The notes under the pieces are model-generated. The model was not told the origin of the DNA. It saw nothing but the letters and a program-made list of their open reading frames with translations, and searched no databases. The position numbers and the translations under genes were made by a program. Shown in pieces: positions 20,185 through 30,430 of a DNA stretch of 64,000 nucleotides. The stretch spans positions 372,001-436,000 of the forward strand of contig CAWEWZ010000011.1 of the NCBI GenBank assembly GCA_963812885.1. Direction: 5' to 3'. Source of the stretch: Bog-756 sp963812885 (lineage in GTDB: Bacteria; Actinomycetota; Acidimicrobiia; Acidimicrobiales; RAAP-2). The stretch's first letter is position 1. Every line of letters starts with the position of its first letter.

Positions 20185-21384
20185 GTGGAATCAGGGAGCG
20201 TCAGCCACCCGACCGGGGCCGGGTCGGGGGACAGAGCAGATGAGAACGACCGCAACCGTCGCTGGGCCTCGACCATGGCCGGCCACGGCGGTGCCGCCGG
20301 TGTCACCTTCGCCCACGCCGACAGCCACGCCGGAAGCGGATGCACGGATCCCGACCCGGGGCTCGAGCGCCCGTCCCGCGAGGCCATCGAGGCCGACGGG
20401 CTCGCCCCCGGGGCGACCAGGGCGGTCGGTGCCGGCGACCGGGTCGTTCCCGAGGACCCCGATCGGTGGCGGACCTGCTTCGAGCGGGACCGCGACCGCA
20501 TCCTCCACGCCCCGGCCTTTCGCCGGCTGGCCGGCAAGACCCAGGTATTCGTCTTCCCCGACGACCATCAGCGCACCCGGCTGACCCACGCCCTCGAGGT
20601 GGCCCAGGTGGCCACCTCCATCGCCCGGGCCGCCCGCCTCAACGTGGCCCTGACCGAGGCCATCGCCCTGGGTCATGACTGCGGCCACGGGCCCGGAGGA
20701 CATGCCAGCGAGGACGCCCTCTCCCCCTACCTCGACGGCGGGTTCGACCACGCGCCATGGGGGGCCGACGTGTCGCTGGCCCATCTCAACCTGTGCCGCC
20801 AGACGCTCGACGGTATCCGCAACCACTCGTGGTCGAGGCCGGCACCGTCCACCCCCGAGGGCGAGGTCGTGAGCTGGGCGGACCGGATCGCCTACGTCTG
20901 CCACGATTTCGAGGACGCGGTCAGGAGCGGGATCGTGACCCCGGCGGCCCTTCCCCCGCTGGTGCGGGAGCGGTGCGGCGATCGACGCAGCCAGCAGCTG
21001 GGTACCTTCATCGACGCCCTGGTGTCGTCGATCCTGACCACCGGACGCATCGGGATGGCCGACGAGCAGGCCGAGGCGCTGGCCGCCTTCCGGGCCAGCA
21101 ACTACGAGCACATCTACCTGCGGCCCAGTTCGGTGGCCCAGGGCCGGTCGGTGGTCTCGGTCCTGCGAGCCCTGGTCGACTACTTCGGGGACCGGCCCAA
21201 CCTCATCCCCGACGGCGGCGCGGTCAACGCCGACCTCACCGGCGGCGAACCGGCCGCCGTCCGCGCCGCGGTGGCCTACGTCGCCGGGATGACCGACCGG
21301 TTCGCCTTCAGCCAGGCCGTCGCCCTCCTGGGCTGGGATCCCGAAAAGCTGCCGGCTGGGATCGGGGTCACCAATCGGTTCTGA
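20185..21384 (+). CDS. dgt: Deoxyguanosinetriphosphate triphosphohydrolase-like HD protein
   Basis: 399-aa HD-domain dNTP triphosphohydrolase (SAMHD1/Dgt family) that removes triphosphate from dNTPs. The signature CFERDRDRILHAPAFRRLAGKTQVF precedes the metal ligands in RLTHALEVAQ and GHDCGHGPGGHASED; a later Asp lies in ISWADRIAY-like VVSWADRIAYVCHD. The start is uncertain: the GTG at 20185 opens a low-complexity 95-residue N-terminus, and an ATG at 20275 is an alternative. It is divergent from DUF3107. Confidence 0.9.
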   Translation: MESGSVSHPTGAGSGDRADENDRNRRWASTMAGHGGAAGVTFAHADSHAGSGCTDPDPGLERPSREAIEADGLAPGATRAVGAGDRVVPEDPDRWRTCFERDRDRILHAPAFRRLAGKTQVFVFPDDHQRTRLTHALEVAQVATSIARAARLNVALTEAIALGHDCGHGPGGHASEDALSPYLDGGFDHAPWGADVSLAHLNLCRQTLDGIRNHSWSRPAPSTPEGEVVSWADRIAYVCHDFEDAVRSGIVTPAALPPLVRERCGDRRSQQLGTFIDALVSSILTTGRIGMADEQAEALAAFRASNYEHIYLRPSSVAQGRSVVSVLRALVDYFGDRPNLIPDGGAVNADLTGGEPAAVRAAVAYVAGMTDRFAFSQAVALLGWDPEKLPAGIGVTNRF

Positions 21385-21481
21385 CTCTGCGTCGGGTTGA
21401 TCCTGACGCTGGGTCGGTGCGTCATCTGATCACGGCGGACCGCCCCGGGACCGGATCGGCTCGACCGGTAGTCTGCCTCCG

Positions 21482-22947
21482 ATGGGCCACGACGACCGCC
21501 CGTACGAACACGCCCCTCCCCCGAGGTCGGTGAGGAAGACACGCCGCCCGAGCCGGGATGAGCGGGTGGCCCGGGGGAAGTCTCGGCGACGGCATGCGCC
21601 CCGCTCGTCACACGGCGACTGGGAACCGACCGCCGCCCGACCCGATCCGGTCCATCTCCTCGAGGAGCAGGCCACCACCAGAGTGCCCGAGCTGGTGCCC
21701 ATCCGTTACGGGCGGATGCTCGTCTCGCCGTTCGCCTACTACCGGGGGGCGGCGATGGTCATGGCTGACGATCTGTCCACGTCCCCGGATACCGGCATCA
21801 CGGTTCAGTGCTGTGGCGATGCCCACCTCTCCAACTTCGGTGTGTTCGGTTCACCCGAGCGCCGGCTGATCTTCGACATCAACGACTTCGACGAGACGCT
21901 TCCGGGGCCTTGGGAATGGGACGTCAAGCGGCTTGGCGGCCAGCTTCGAGGTCGCCGGTCGCGACCAGGGGGTTCTCCCGCAGTGACCGCCGCGACGTGG
22001 TCCTGGCCGCGGCCAGGGAGTACCGGCAGGGCATGCGGACGGCGGCCAAGATGAGCACGCTCGACGTGTGGTACTCGCACATGGAGATCGGTCAGATGCT
22101 CGAATGGATCCGCACCGAGGACTCGGACGAGCGGTTGGGGAGGAACGAAGGCAACGAGGCCGTGCTCGACGTGGCCAAGGCCCGGACCCGCGACAGCCTC
22201 CGCGCCTTCAAGAAACTCACCCGGAAGGTGGACGGTGAGGTTCGCTTCGTCAAGGATCCGCCGCTGCTGGTCCCGCTCGAGGATCTCGTGCTCTCCGAGG
22301 AGGCCCGGCACCGCAGCGAACGGTCCCTGCGGAAGTTGATCAAGCGCTACCGGCGCACCTTGGCCGACGAACACCATCCGCTGGAGGAGTTCCACTACGT
22401 GCACATGGCCCGCAAGGTGGTCGGCGTCGGCAGCGTCGGTACCCGGGCCTGGGTGTTCCTCATGATGGGTGTCGACGAACGCGACCCGCTGATCCTCCAG
22501 GCGAAGGAGGCCCAGCACTCGGTGCTGGAGCGCTTCGCCGGTCGGAGCGCGTACGCCCACCACGGTCAGCGGGTGGTGGTCGGCCAGCGCCTCATGCAGA
22601 CGGCCAGTGACATCTTCCTCGGGTGGCAGCGGGCCAAGGACATCGACGGCCACACCCGCGACTACTACATCCGTCAGCTCCACGACTGGAAGGGCTCGGC
22701 CCACGTGGACACCCTCCGGGTGGCGGGCGCCATCACCTACGCCCGGATGTGCGGGGCGACCCTGGCCCGGGCCCACGCCAGGTCGGGCGACTGGATCGCC
22801 ATCGCCGCCTACCTGGGGAAGGGCACCGTCTTCGACGAGGCCATGGCCGACTTCTCCGCCGCCTACGCCGACCAGAACGAGCGGGATCACGAGGCACTGG
22901 TGAAGGCGGTCCGGTCAGGGAGGGTGGCCGCCGAGACAGGGCTCTGA
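21482..22947 (+). CDS. DUF2252 family protein (two frameshifts)
   Basis: About 487 aa once corrected. DUF2252 proteins look distantly related to protein-kinase-fold enzymes; function is not established. Conserved blocks include PELVPIRYGRMLVSPFAYYRGAA, CCGDAHLSNFG, FDINDFDET and, near the end, YADQNERDHEAL. An extra T near 21932 (CGGCTTGGCGG) and an extra G in the five-G run near 21967 split the gene. After removal the middle reads VKRLAASFEVAGRDQGFSRSD. Confidence 0.87.
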
Positions 22948-23029
22948 CCGGGCCGGTGGCGATGGCCGGGTCGCCCAATAGGATCGACGTTGTTCGTCGA
23001 TGGGGGCAGGCCGGTCAAGGAGGCCGCCG

Positions 23030-24439
23030 ATGGTCACTGAGGTGTCGAACCAGCCACCGGCAACGGGCACGACCCCGGCGCCCAGGTCTCGTCCCTTCCT
23101 CCCGCGGGAGGAACCGGGCGGAGGGCGGATGGCGGCCGGGTCGGCGGCCCCCCCGGGCCGCGCCGCAGAAGCTCTCGCCCCGCTGATCAGAGCACTGGTG
23201 GGTACCACCGCACCGGTGCGCTTCGAGTTCTGGGACGGGAGTGGGATCGGTCCCACCGACGGGATCGGGACGATACGGATCCGGTCGGTCGATGCCCTGC
23301 GCCGCATTCTGTGGGCCCCGGGCGAGCTCGGGGTGGCCCGGGCCTTCGTCGCCGGCGACCTCGTCATCGAAGGGGACATCTACACCCTGTTGCGGGTCCT
23401 GCACGACGCCTCACCCCGCGATCTCCGGAGGATGGGACTGCGGTCCCTCCCCGCCGTCGTCGACGCCGCCCGGCGGTTGGGGGCCCTCGGGCCGCCGCTC
23501 CCCCCGCCGCCCGAGGAGTGCCGACCGGCGGGCCGGCTCCACTCGCCGTCCCGGGATGCCGCGGTGATCAGCCACCACTACGACGTGGGCAACGACTTCT
23601 ATCGGCTCGTCCTCGGCCCGAGCATGACCTATTCGTGCGCCCGGTTCGAGACCGAGGGCGCCTCCCTCGAGGACGCGCAAGCGGCCAAGCACGAACTGAT
23701 CTGTCGCAAGCTGGGTCTCGATCGGCACCCCGGAGCCCGGCTGCTCGATGTGGGCTGCGGCTGGGGCTCGATGGCCATCCATGCCGCCCGCCATCACGGG
23801 GCCACCGTGACCGGGGTCGCCCTCAGCCGCGAGCAGGTCGACAAGGCGCGGCGCCGGGTGGAGCTGGCCGGACTGACCGATCAGGTCGAGATCCGCCTGC
23901 AGGACTACCGGGATCTCCGCGGTGAACAGTTCGACGCCATCTCGTCGATCGGCATGTTCGAACATGTGGGTACCGGCCAGATGGCCCGGTACTTCGAGAC
24001 CCTCCGGCTACTGCTGGTGCCGACCGGGCGCCTGCTGAACCACGCCATCTCCAAGCCGGGCGGGTCGAAGCTGGGGGGCCGGACCTTCATCGGCCGCTAC
24101 GTGTTCCCCGACGGTGAGCTGCTCGACGTGGCCGAGGTGGTCCGGGCCATGCAGATGACCGGGTTCGAGGTCCGGGACGTCGAGTCGCTGCGCGAGCACT
24201 ACTCGCGGACGCTCCACCACTGGGTGGCCAACCTCGAGTCCCACTGGGACGAGGCGGTCGAGCTGGTCGGATTGGGCCGGGCCAACATCTGGAAGCTGTA
24301 CATGGCGGCGTCGGCCAACGGATTCGACGACGGCGGCCTGGCCATCCACCAGGTGCTCGGCGTGGTCCGCGACCGCGACGGCCGCAGCGGGATGGCTCCC
24401 ACCCGGTCGGGGTGGGAGCGCCCGGTCAACGGATGGTGA
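23030..24439 (+). CDS. Cyclopropane-fatty-acyl-phospholipid synthase
   Basis: 469-aa SAM-dependent enzyme that adds a methylene bridge, or a methyl branch in some family members, to unsaturated acyl chains of phospholipids at the membrane surface. The N-terminal CFA domain is followed by HHYDVGNDFYRLVLGPSMTYSC and SAM motif I LLDVGCGWGSMAIHAA (about residues 238-253), then GMFEHVG. The ATG at 23030 is preceded by AAGGAGG. Its stop lies 14 bases inside the 3' end of the convergent mrp gene. Confidence 0.95.
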   Translation: MVTEVSNQPPATGTTPAPRSRPFLPREEPGGGRMAAGSAAPPGRAAEALAPLIRALVGTTAPVRFEFWDGSGIGPTDGIGTIRIRSVDALRRILWAPGELGVARAFVAGDLVIEGDIYTLLRVLHDASPRDLRRMGLRSLPAVVDAARRLGALGPPLPPPPEECRPAGRLHSPSRDAAVISHHYDVGNDFYRLVLGPSMTYSCARFETEGASLEDAQAAKHELICRKLGLDRHPGARLLDVGCGWGSMAIHAARHHGATVTGVALSREQVDKARRRVELAGLTDQVEIRLQDYRDLRGEQFDAISSIGMFEHVGTGQMARYFETLRLLLVPTGRLLNHAISKPGGSKLGGRTFIGRYVFPDGELLDVAEVVRAMQMTGFEVRDVESLREHYSRTLHHWVANLESHWDEAVELVGLGRANIWKLYMAASANGFDDGGLAIHQVLGVVRDRDGRSGMAPTRSGWERPVNGW

Positions 24440-25593
24440 GCTCCCGGCGGTAGACCCGGGCGGGGCCGAGCTCCACGATGGATTCGGCCAGCCTGGCGAA
24501 CACCCCGGCCACCTCGCCGTCCGGCTCGGCGATGACCACCGGCACCCCGTCGTCCCCACCCTCGCGCAGAGCGGACACCAGTGGGACCTGGCCGAGGAGC
24601 GGGACGCCGAGCTCGACCGGCCAGCTGCTGGCCTCCCCCGGCGCCGAACAGCTCGTACCGCTTCCCGTCGTCGCCGGTGAACCAGCTCATGTTCTCGATG
24701 ACCCCCCGAACCGCGAGCTTCAACTTGCGGGCCGCGTAGGCGGAGCGTTGGGCCACCCGCTCGGCCGCCGGCTGCGGCGTCGTCACCACGTAGACCTCGG
24801 TTTTGGTGAGGTACTGGCCCAGTGAGAGCGTGACGTCACCGGTGCCGGGGGGCATGTCGATGAGCAGATAGTCGGGCTCGCCCCAGTAGGCGTCGACCAG
24901 GAACTGCTCGAGGGCCTTGTGGAGCATGGGACCGCGCCAGATCACCGGAGTGTCGTCGGGGACGAAATACCCCATCGACAGACAGCGGACACCGTTGGCC
25001 GTCGGCGGCACGACCAGGTCACCGATGATCAGCGGATCGGTGGTGACACCGAGCATCCCCGGAACCGAGAACCCGTAGACGTCGGCGTCGAGGATCCCCA
25101 CGTCGTGCCCCATCCGGGCCAGGGCCACGGCCAGGTTCACCGTGACCGATGATTTCCCGACCCCGCCCTTCCCCGACGAGATGCCGAGGATCCGCGTCTT
25201 CGATCGCGGCAGCATGAACCGGTTGGGCCGACCTTCCTCGTGCCCCAGCTGATCGCCGTGGGCGTGACCGTGGTCGTGGCCCTCGGGCGCGCCACCGTCG
25301 ACCGGCTCACCCCGGAGGAGCATCCGGAGGCGGGCGCGGGGTTCCTCGTCCATGAGGCCCTGGCCCACCGTCACGTCGGCGACTCCGGCCACCCCGCCCA
25401 CCGCCTTCTCGACCCGGGTGATCAACTCGTCGACCTGGGGATAGTGGGCCACCGGGAGGGCGATCTCGACGGCCACGTTCTTGCGCTTCACCTGCACCGG
25501 GCCGACCATGCCCAACTCCCCCAGCGGACGGCGCAATTCGGGGTCGATCACCGCGGCCACAGCCGCTGTGACCTGGGACTCGTCAATGGACAT
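24426..25593 (-). CDS. Mrp/NBP35-family Fe-S cluster carrier ATPase (one frameshift)
   Basis: About 388 aa after correction. The N-terminal MIP18/DUF59-type domain (about 1-95) is followed by a His-rich linker (EGHDHGHAHGD) and a MinD-like ATPase with the deviant Walker A GISSGKGGVGKSSVTVNLA, LDADVYGFSVPGML and LIDMPPGTGD. It carries Fe-S clusters to target proteins. An extra base near 24640 (GCCGGTCGAG) breaks the frame. The corrected tail, LVSALREGGDDGVPVVIAEP onward, ends at the TGA at 24426-24428, overlapping the cyclopropane synthase stop by 14 bases. It is divergent from a SufR-like regulator and lies near a cysteine desulfurase. Confidence 0.93.
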
Positions 25594-25640
25594 GGAGGTT
25601 CTCCTCGGGGAATTTCGCCGTCACCGGTAGACTAGGGGAC

Positions 25641-26423
25641 GTGCCACCGGCCCCGGACAGCCTCACTCCCCTGGTCACCTCGCCCATGGAGGCACCGGAC
25701 CACACGGGCCCCTCCGAATCGGACAGTCACTTCTCGGCCGCGGTCACGGCGGTCACCGCGGCGTTCGGCGATCCCACCCGGCGGGAGATCTACCTCTTCG
25801 TCCGTTCGAACCCGGGGACGACGGCCAGCGAGGTCGCCGGCCGCTTCTCCCTCCACCCCAACGTGGCCCGCCACCATCTCGAACGACTGGCCACCGGCGG
25901 CTATGTCGAGGTGACCATGGAGCGCACCGCCGGGAACGGAGCCGGACGCCCCTCCAAGCGCTTCCGGGCCATCGGCAACGATCCGACCCTCGATCTCCTC
26001 ACCCGTCGCGACGACCTCCTGGTCCTATTGCTGCAGGAGGCCCTCCAGCTCCTCGGACCGGTGGCGGCGGAGGGCATGGCCGAACGGGTCGGCGAGGAGT
26101 ACGGTCGCACACTGGCCGGCCAGATGTCCCCCGGTGACGGGCAGCGATCGCTGCGCACGGCCATGCACGCCATCGCCGACACACTGACCGCGCACGGCTT
26201 CGCCGCCCATGCCGAAGACCAGGGCTCGACCACCGCGGTGGTGGCCGACAACTGTCCGTTCGGCAACGCCGCGTCGCAGTATCCGGTCCTGTGCGCGGTG
26301 GACCGGGGCATGGTGAAGGGGCTGCTGGCCGGACTGTGCGGCGAGGATGCCGACGGCACCGTTCCGGTTGTGCTGTCGTCGTCGCGCGCCCGCGGCGACG
26401 ACGCCTGCGCCGCAGTGGTCTGA
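25641..26423 (+). CDS. SufR-like winged-helix transcriptional regulator
   Basis: 260-aa regulator. The winged helix spans about residues 35-110 (FGDPTRREIYLFVRSNPGTTASEVAGRF, NVARHHLERLATGGYVEV). A C-terminal domain carries four cysteines at 205, 218, 233 and 256. SufR-type repressors bind an Fe-S cluster through CX12CX13CX14C; here the first spacing matches exactly and the others are CX14C and CX22C. Position supports the role: divergent from mrp by about 50 bases and 16 bases ahead of a cysteine desulfurase. It likely reports Fe-S status and controls one or both. Confidence 0.82.
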   Translation: MPPAPDSLTPLVTSPMEAPDHTGPSESDSHFSAAVTAVTAAFGDPTRREIYLFVRSNPGTTASEVAGRFSLHPNVARHHLERLATGGYVEVTMERTAGNGAGRPSKRFRAIGNDPTLDLLTRRDDLLVLLLQEALQLLGPVAAEGMAERVGEEYGRTLAGQMSPGDGQRSLRTAMHAIADTLTAHGFAAHAEDQGSTTAVVADNCPFGNAASQYPVLCAVDRGMVKGLLAGLCGEDADGTVPVVLSSSRARGDDACAAVV

Positions 26424-26439
26424 CCGGCGAGCCCAGCCA

Positions 26440-27587
26440 TTGGCCCGTCACTACCTCGATCACGCATCCACCTCACCGGTCCGACCGGTTGCCCGTGACG
26501 CCATGGCCGCCTGGGACGCATCGGGGATCACCGCCGATCCGGGACGAGTCCACACCGAGGGTCGGATGGTGCGGGCCAAACTGGAAGAGGCGCGGGAGCA
26601 GGTGGCCGGGCTCCTGACGGTCCGGCCCCGTCAGGTGGTGTTCACATCGGGAGGAACCGAGGCCATCAACGCCGCCGTGTGGGGCGCCACCCGGAACGAC
26701 CCCGGACCGGTGGCCTGCTCTCCTGTCGAGCACTCGGCCGTTCGGGACGCCTCCGAGCGATCGGGGCCGGTCGTGACCATCGCCGTCGACGGCCTGGGGC
26801 GGATCGAGGTGGATGCGGTGGCCGAGGCGATCGAGCAGAGTGCGGCCCGACACGGGAGGACCCCGTCGCTCCTCCACTGCCAATGGGCCAACCACGAGGT
26901 GGGCACCCTCCAACCGGTGGCCGAGGTCGTCGAGCACTGTCGCCGTCTCGGCATCCGCACCCACGTCGACGCGGTCGCCGCCGCCGGGCACGTCCCGGTC
27001 GACCTCGACGGGATCGAACCCGATCTGGTGTCTATCTCCGCGCACAAGCTCGGCGGGCCGGCCGGCATCGGTGCCCTCATCGTGCGTCGTGGGCTCCGGC
27101 TCGAGCCGTTCATGGTCGGTGGCGAACAGGAGCGGGCCCGGCGGGCCGGACTGGAGAACGTGGTGGCCGCCGTCGGGTTCGGTGCCGCGGCCGCCGAGCT
27201 GGCCGGATCCGGACACGCTCGCCGCGGAGGAGATGGCCGGCCGCCGCATGGACCGACCGGGCCCGGCTGGCGGCCGAAGGGTCGTCCGGGGTGACCACGT
27301 TCGGCGATCCGGTCGGCCGGGTGCCCCACATCCTCTGCCTGGGCGTCGACGGCGTCGAGGCCGAACCGGTGCTGCTCGGGCTGGACCAGGCCGGCATCGC
27401 CGTCCACTCCGGTTCGTCGTGCTCGTCGGAGACGCTGGAGCCGTCACCGGTTCTCGAGGCCATGGGGGTGGACGGGGAACGATCGCTGCGCCTCTCGGTG
27501 GGATGGTCGACCACCGACGGCGACATCGACGCGTTCGAGGCCGCCTTCCCGCGGGTCGTCGACGGCCTGCGGTCGTTGCGGAGCTGA
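26440..27587 (+). CDS. Cysteine desulfurase, NifS/IscS-like (two frameshifts)
   Basis: About 381 aa after correction. PLP enzyme that removes sulfur from cysteine for Fe-S or thio-cofactor synthesis. The start is probably the TTG at 26440 (ARHYLDHASTSPVRP). The stacking histidine is in CQWANHEVGTLQP, the PLP lysine in SISAHKLGGPAGIGA, and the persulfide cysteine in SGSSCSSETLEPS. Extra Gs near 27209 (GCCGGATCC) and 27252 (ATGGACCG) break the frame; removing them gives LADPDTLAAEEMAGRRMTDRA. It forms an Fe-S group with the regulator upstream and mrp. Confidence 0.9.
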
Positions 27588-27626
27588 CCGGAACAGGCGC
27601 CGGGGGAAGGCGGCTAACTTCTGGCC

Positions 27627-28598
27627 GTGCGCGCCGTCGTCTGCCATGAGCTCGGACCTCTCGACACACTGGTCATCGAGGAGCAGGACCCACCGGTCCC
27701 GGGTGAGGGCCAGGTGCTGATCGACGTCCGGGCCGCCGGGGTCAACTTCGTCGATGGCTTGATCTGCCAGGGCCGCTACCAGATCAAGCCACCGGTGCCG
27801 TTCGTTCCCGGAAGCGAGATCGCCGGTGAGGTCGTCGCCACCGGACCGGGGGTGACCGGCGTGGAACCCGGTGACCGTGTCATCGCCTTCACCGGATTCG
27901 GTGGCTTCGCCGAACAGGTGGTGGTGCCGGCGCTCTCGTTGGTCCCGATGCCGGCCACGATCGACTTCGACCAGGCGGCCACGCTCATCCAGAGCTACTG
28001 CACCGTGCTGTTCACGTTGACCAGGCGGACCACCTTGGTGCCTGGCGAATGGGTGCTGGTGCTCGGCGCCGGGGGCGGCGTCGGCCTGGCCGCCACCGAC
28101 GTGGCCACGGCGCTCGGGGGCCGGGTCATCGCCGCGGCATCGACGCTCGACAAGCTCCAAGCCGCACTGGCCATCGGGGCCGAGGCGACCATCGCCTACG
28201 AGGACGAGGACCTCAAGGTCCGGGCCCGCGAGATCTCGGGCGGGGGGGTCGATGTGGTCGTCGACCCGGTCGGAGGTCAGCACAGCGAACCTGCCCTCCG
28301 GGCCACCAGGCATCTCGGGCGCTTCTGCGTCATCGGCTTCGCCTCCGGGCCGATCCCGTCGATCCCGCTCAACCAGGTCCTGCTCAACAACAGGACCCTG
28401 GTCGGGGTGGACTGGGGCGGGTGGACGTTCAAGGACCCGCTGGGCAATCGGGAGCTCATCGGCGAGCTGATGGACCTGGTCGGCGCCGGTCGACTCCATC
28501 CGACCCGGCCGGCGACCTTTGCCCTCGACGACGCCGCCCGGGTGATGGCCGGTCTCATCGATCGCTCCATCGGGGGCAAGGCGGTGATCGCTCCCTGA
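27627..28598 (+). CDS. Quinone oxidoreductase-like zinc-free MDR-family reductase
   Basis: 323-aa medium-chain dehydrogenase/reductase of the NADPH:quinone reductase group. Features: GVNFVDGLICQGRY, PGSEIAGEVVATGPGV, and the NADPH-binding LGAGGGVGLAATDVATALG (about residues 147-165). Catalytic and structural zinc ligands of alcohol dehydrogenases are absent. GTG start at 27627, 39 bases after the desulfurase stop, so it may be cotranscribed. The substrate, quinone or an enoyl/acryloyl compound, cannot be told. Confidence 0.9.
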   Translation: MRAVVCHELGPLDTLVIEEQDPPVPGEGQVLIDVRAAGVNFVDGLICQGRYQIKPPVPFVPGSEIAGEVVATGPGVTGVEPGDRVIAFTGFGGFAEQVVVPALSLVPMPATIDFDQAATLIQSYCTVLFTLTRRTTLVPGEWVLVLGAGGGVGLAATDVATALGGRVIAAASTLDKLQAALAIGAEATIAYEDEDLKVRAREISGGGVDVVVDPVGGQHSEPALRATRHLGRFCVIGFASGPIPSIPLNQVLLNNRTLVGVDWGGWTFKDPLGNRELIGELMDLVGAGRLHPTRPATFALDDAARVMAGLIDRSIGGKAVIAP

Positions 28599-28707
28599 TC
28601 GGTCCACCGGGCCGGATGACAACGCCGGCGTCGGCGCTCGGTGCGATGGCGGGGCGACTCGGCGGCATGGCGGCTTGACGGGCGGCTACGGCTCGGCGCC
28701 TCGGCGG

Positions 28708-29585
28708 CTACCCGACCGTCGGTCGGATACGGTCCTGCAGGAAATCGATCACGGCATTCGAGAAGGCATCGTTGCGATCGCCGGCGATCATGTGGGCCGC
28801 ACCATCGACGGCGACCACAGTGGCCCCGGGGATCTGGGACAGCAGGTCGTCCACACCGTCCTGGGTCACCACGTCGCTCAGCAGTCCATGGACAAGCAAG
28901 CGTGGGCACGTGGATGTTGCTGGTGGCCACGTCGAGCAGTCCGGCCAGACGGTCGGGGACCACCTCGGTCCGCCCATGACCGATGAACCGGGGGTCCCAA
29001 TGCCAGTACCAGCGATCGCCCCGCTGGCGCAGGACCTTCTTCAGGCCTTCCGGATTCATGGTCCGCTTCCGTTGCGGGGTGTACGCGGCGATGGATTCGG
29101 CCGCCGTCCTCCAGCGAGTCGAATCCGTCCACCCCCGACAGCATGAACGTCTTGATCCGCTCGATACCCGGAGCGTTGGTCTTCGGGGTGATGTCCACCA
29201 GCACCAGGCCGCACGAGACGGTGCGGTCACTCGTCCCCTCGGCCAGCATGGCCGACATCCCGCCCAACGACGCCCCGACCAGGACCGGGGGTCTCCCCAA
29301 CTGGTCGACCACGGCCACGCAGTCGGCGCAGAAGGCGGTGAAGGAGTAGTCACCGTTGTCGGCCCAGTCGCTGTCGCCGTGACCCCGCAGGTCCATGGCC
29401 ACCGTCCGCCAGCCCTGGGCGGCCACCGTCTCGGCCGTCGAGCCCCAGGCATACCTGGTCTGGCCACCTCCGTGGAGGAAGAGCACGGGGCAGGCGTCCG
29501 GGTCGCCGCGAACATCGGCGACCAGCTTCAGCCCCTCGAAGCCTTCGAAGACGACCCGTTCGCTGTCCATGACCACCATCGTCAC
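28708..29585 (-). CDS. Alpha/beta hydrolase (two frameshifts)
   Basis: About 291 aa after correction. The fold is shown by the oxyanion region LFLHGGGQTRYAW, the conserved DLRGHGDSDW, the nucleophile elbow LVGASLGGMSA (Ser in GASLGG) and a C-terminal histidine in DGAAHMIAGD. An extra G near 29109 (GACGGCGGCC) and an extra T near 28905 (CGCTTGCTTG) split it; corrected, the joins read LEDAAESIAAY and HVPTLLVHGLLSDVV. Substrate unknown. No signal peptide. Confidence 0.88.
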
Positions 29586-29730
29586 ACAGGCGGGACGATG
29601 GGGCGATATCCGGAGTGCCGGATTGTCGTCCGTCGCCCCGGGATCTTGCCGTCGGCCTGAGAGCGACGCAGTATCTGGTCGTCACCCGGGCACCGTCCGG
29701 TGGCCGGCAGAGGCGAACGGAGGACGAGCC

Positions 29731-30232
29731 GTGGAAGAGACCGAGGAAGACCTGAGGGTGCTCCAGGGCGTCATCGATCGGAGCCACGACGGTGCCGGGC
29801 CACCACCTCCGGGAGATCATCACCCCCGAGCGCCGGCTCAGCGCCCGGGAGGTCAGCGACCGGCTCACCGGCATGCGCCTTCTGGCCCTGGCCACCGTGA
29901 CATCGGACAACCGGCCCCTGGTCGGGCCCGTCGACGGCATCTTCTACCGCGGGGCGTTCCACTTCGGATCGGCCCCCGACTCGGTGCGGGTCCGCCACAT
30001 CCGACGCCGGCCGCAGGTCAGCGCCACCCACCTTCCCGGCGAAGAGTTGGCGGTGACCGTCCACGGCCGGGCCACCGTCCTCGACATGCAGGCCCCGGAG
30101 AACGCCGGCCTCCGGGAGGTGGTGCTCGGCATCTACACACCCCAGTACGGCACGGAGTGGGGGACGTTCCTCGACGCCAACGTGTTCGCGAGGATCGACG
30201 CCGACCGCATCTTCACCTTCCACCTGGAATGA
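29731..30232 (+). CDS. Pyridoxamine 5'-phosphate oxidase-like split-barrel protein (one frameshift)
   Basis: About 166 aa. The FMN/F420-binding split barrel is suggested by LALATVTSDNRPLVGPVDGIFYRGAFHFGSAPDSVRVRHIRR and ATHLPGEELAVTVHGRA. In actinobacteria many such proteins use F420 or heme, so the cofactor is open. The GTG at 29731 has GGAGGACG correctly placed. An extra G near 29799 (GCCGGGCC) separates the N-terminal 24 residues from the rest. The stop codon begins a 15-base tandem repeat. Confidence 0.82.
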
Positions 30233-30290
30233 GCCCACCGGGTGCGAGCCCACCCGGTGTGAGTCCACCCGGTGTGACTCCACCCGGTGC
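30231..30290. repeat. 15-base tandem repeat, four units, at a gene end
   Basis: Four consecutive 15-base units of the form GAGYCCACCCGGTGY run from 30231 to 30290, starting on the last two bases of the PNPOx-like stop codon. Each unit contains the near-palindrome CACCCGGTG. No gene crosses it. Confidence 0.93.
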
Positions 30291-30430
30291 GAGCGGCGCA
30301 TCCGCCACCCGCCCGGCCATCGGGCATCCGACGGCCGGACCGGAAGAGGCACAGGCACGTGTACGCCTCTCACCTGCCCCTCCTCCCCGACGGGAGCCGG
30401 CGGGCCGATCGGATCTAATCTGAGCTCGAT

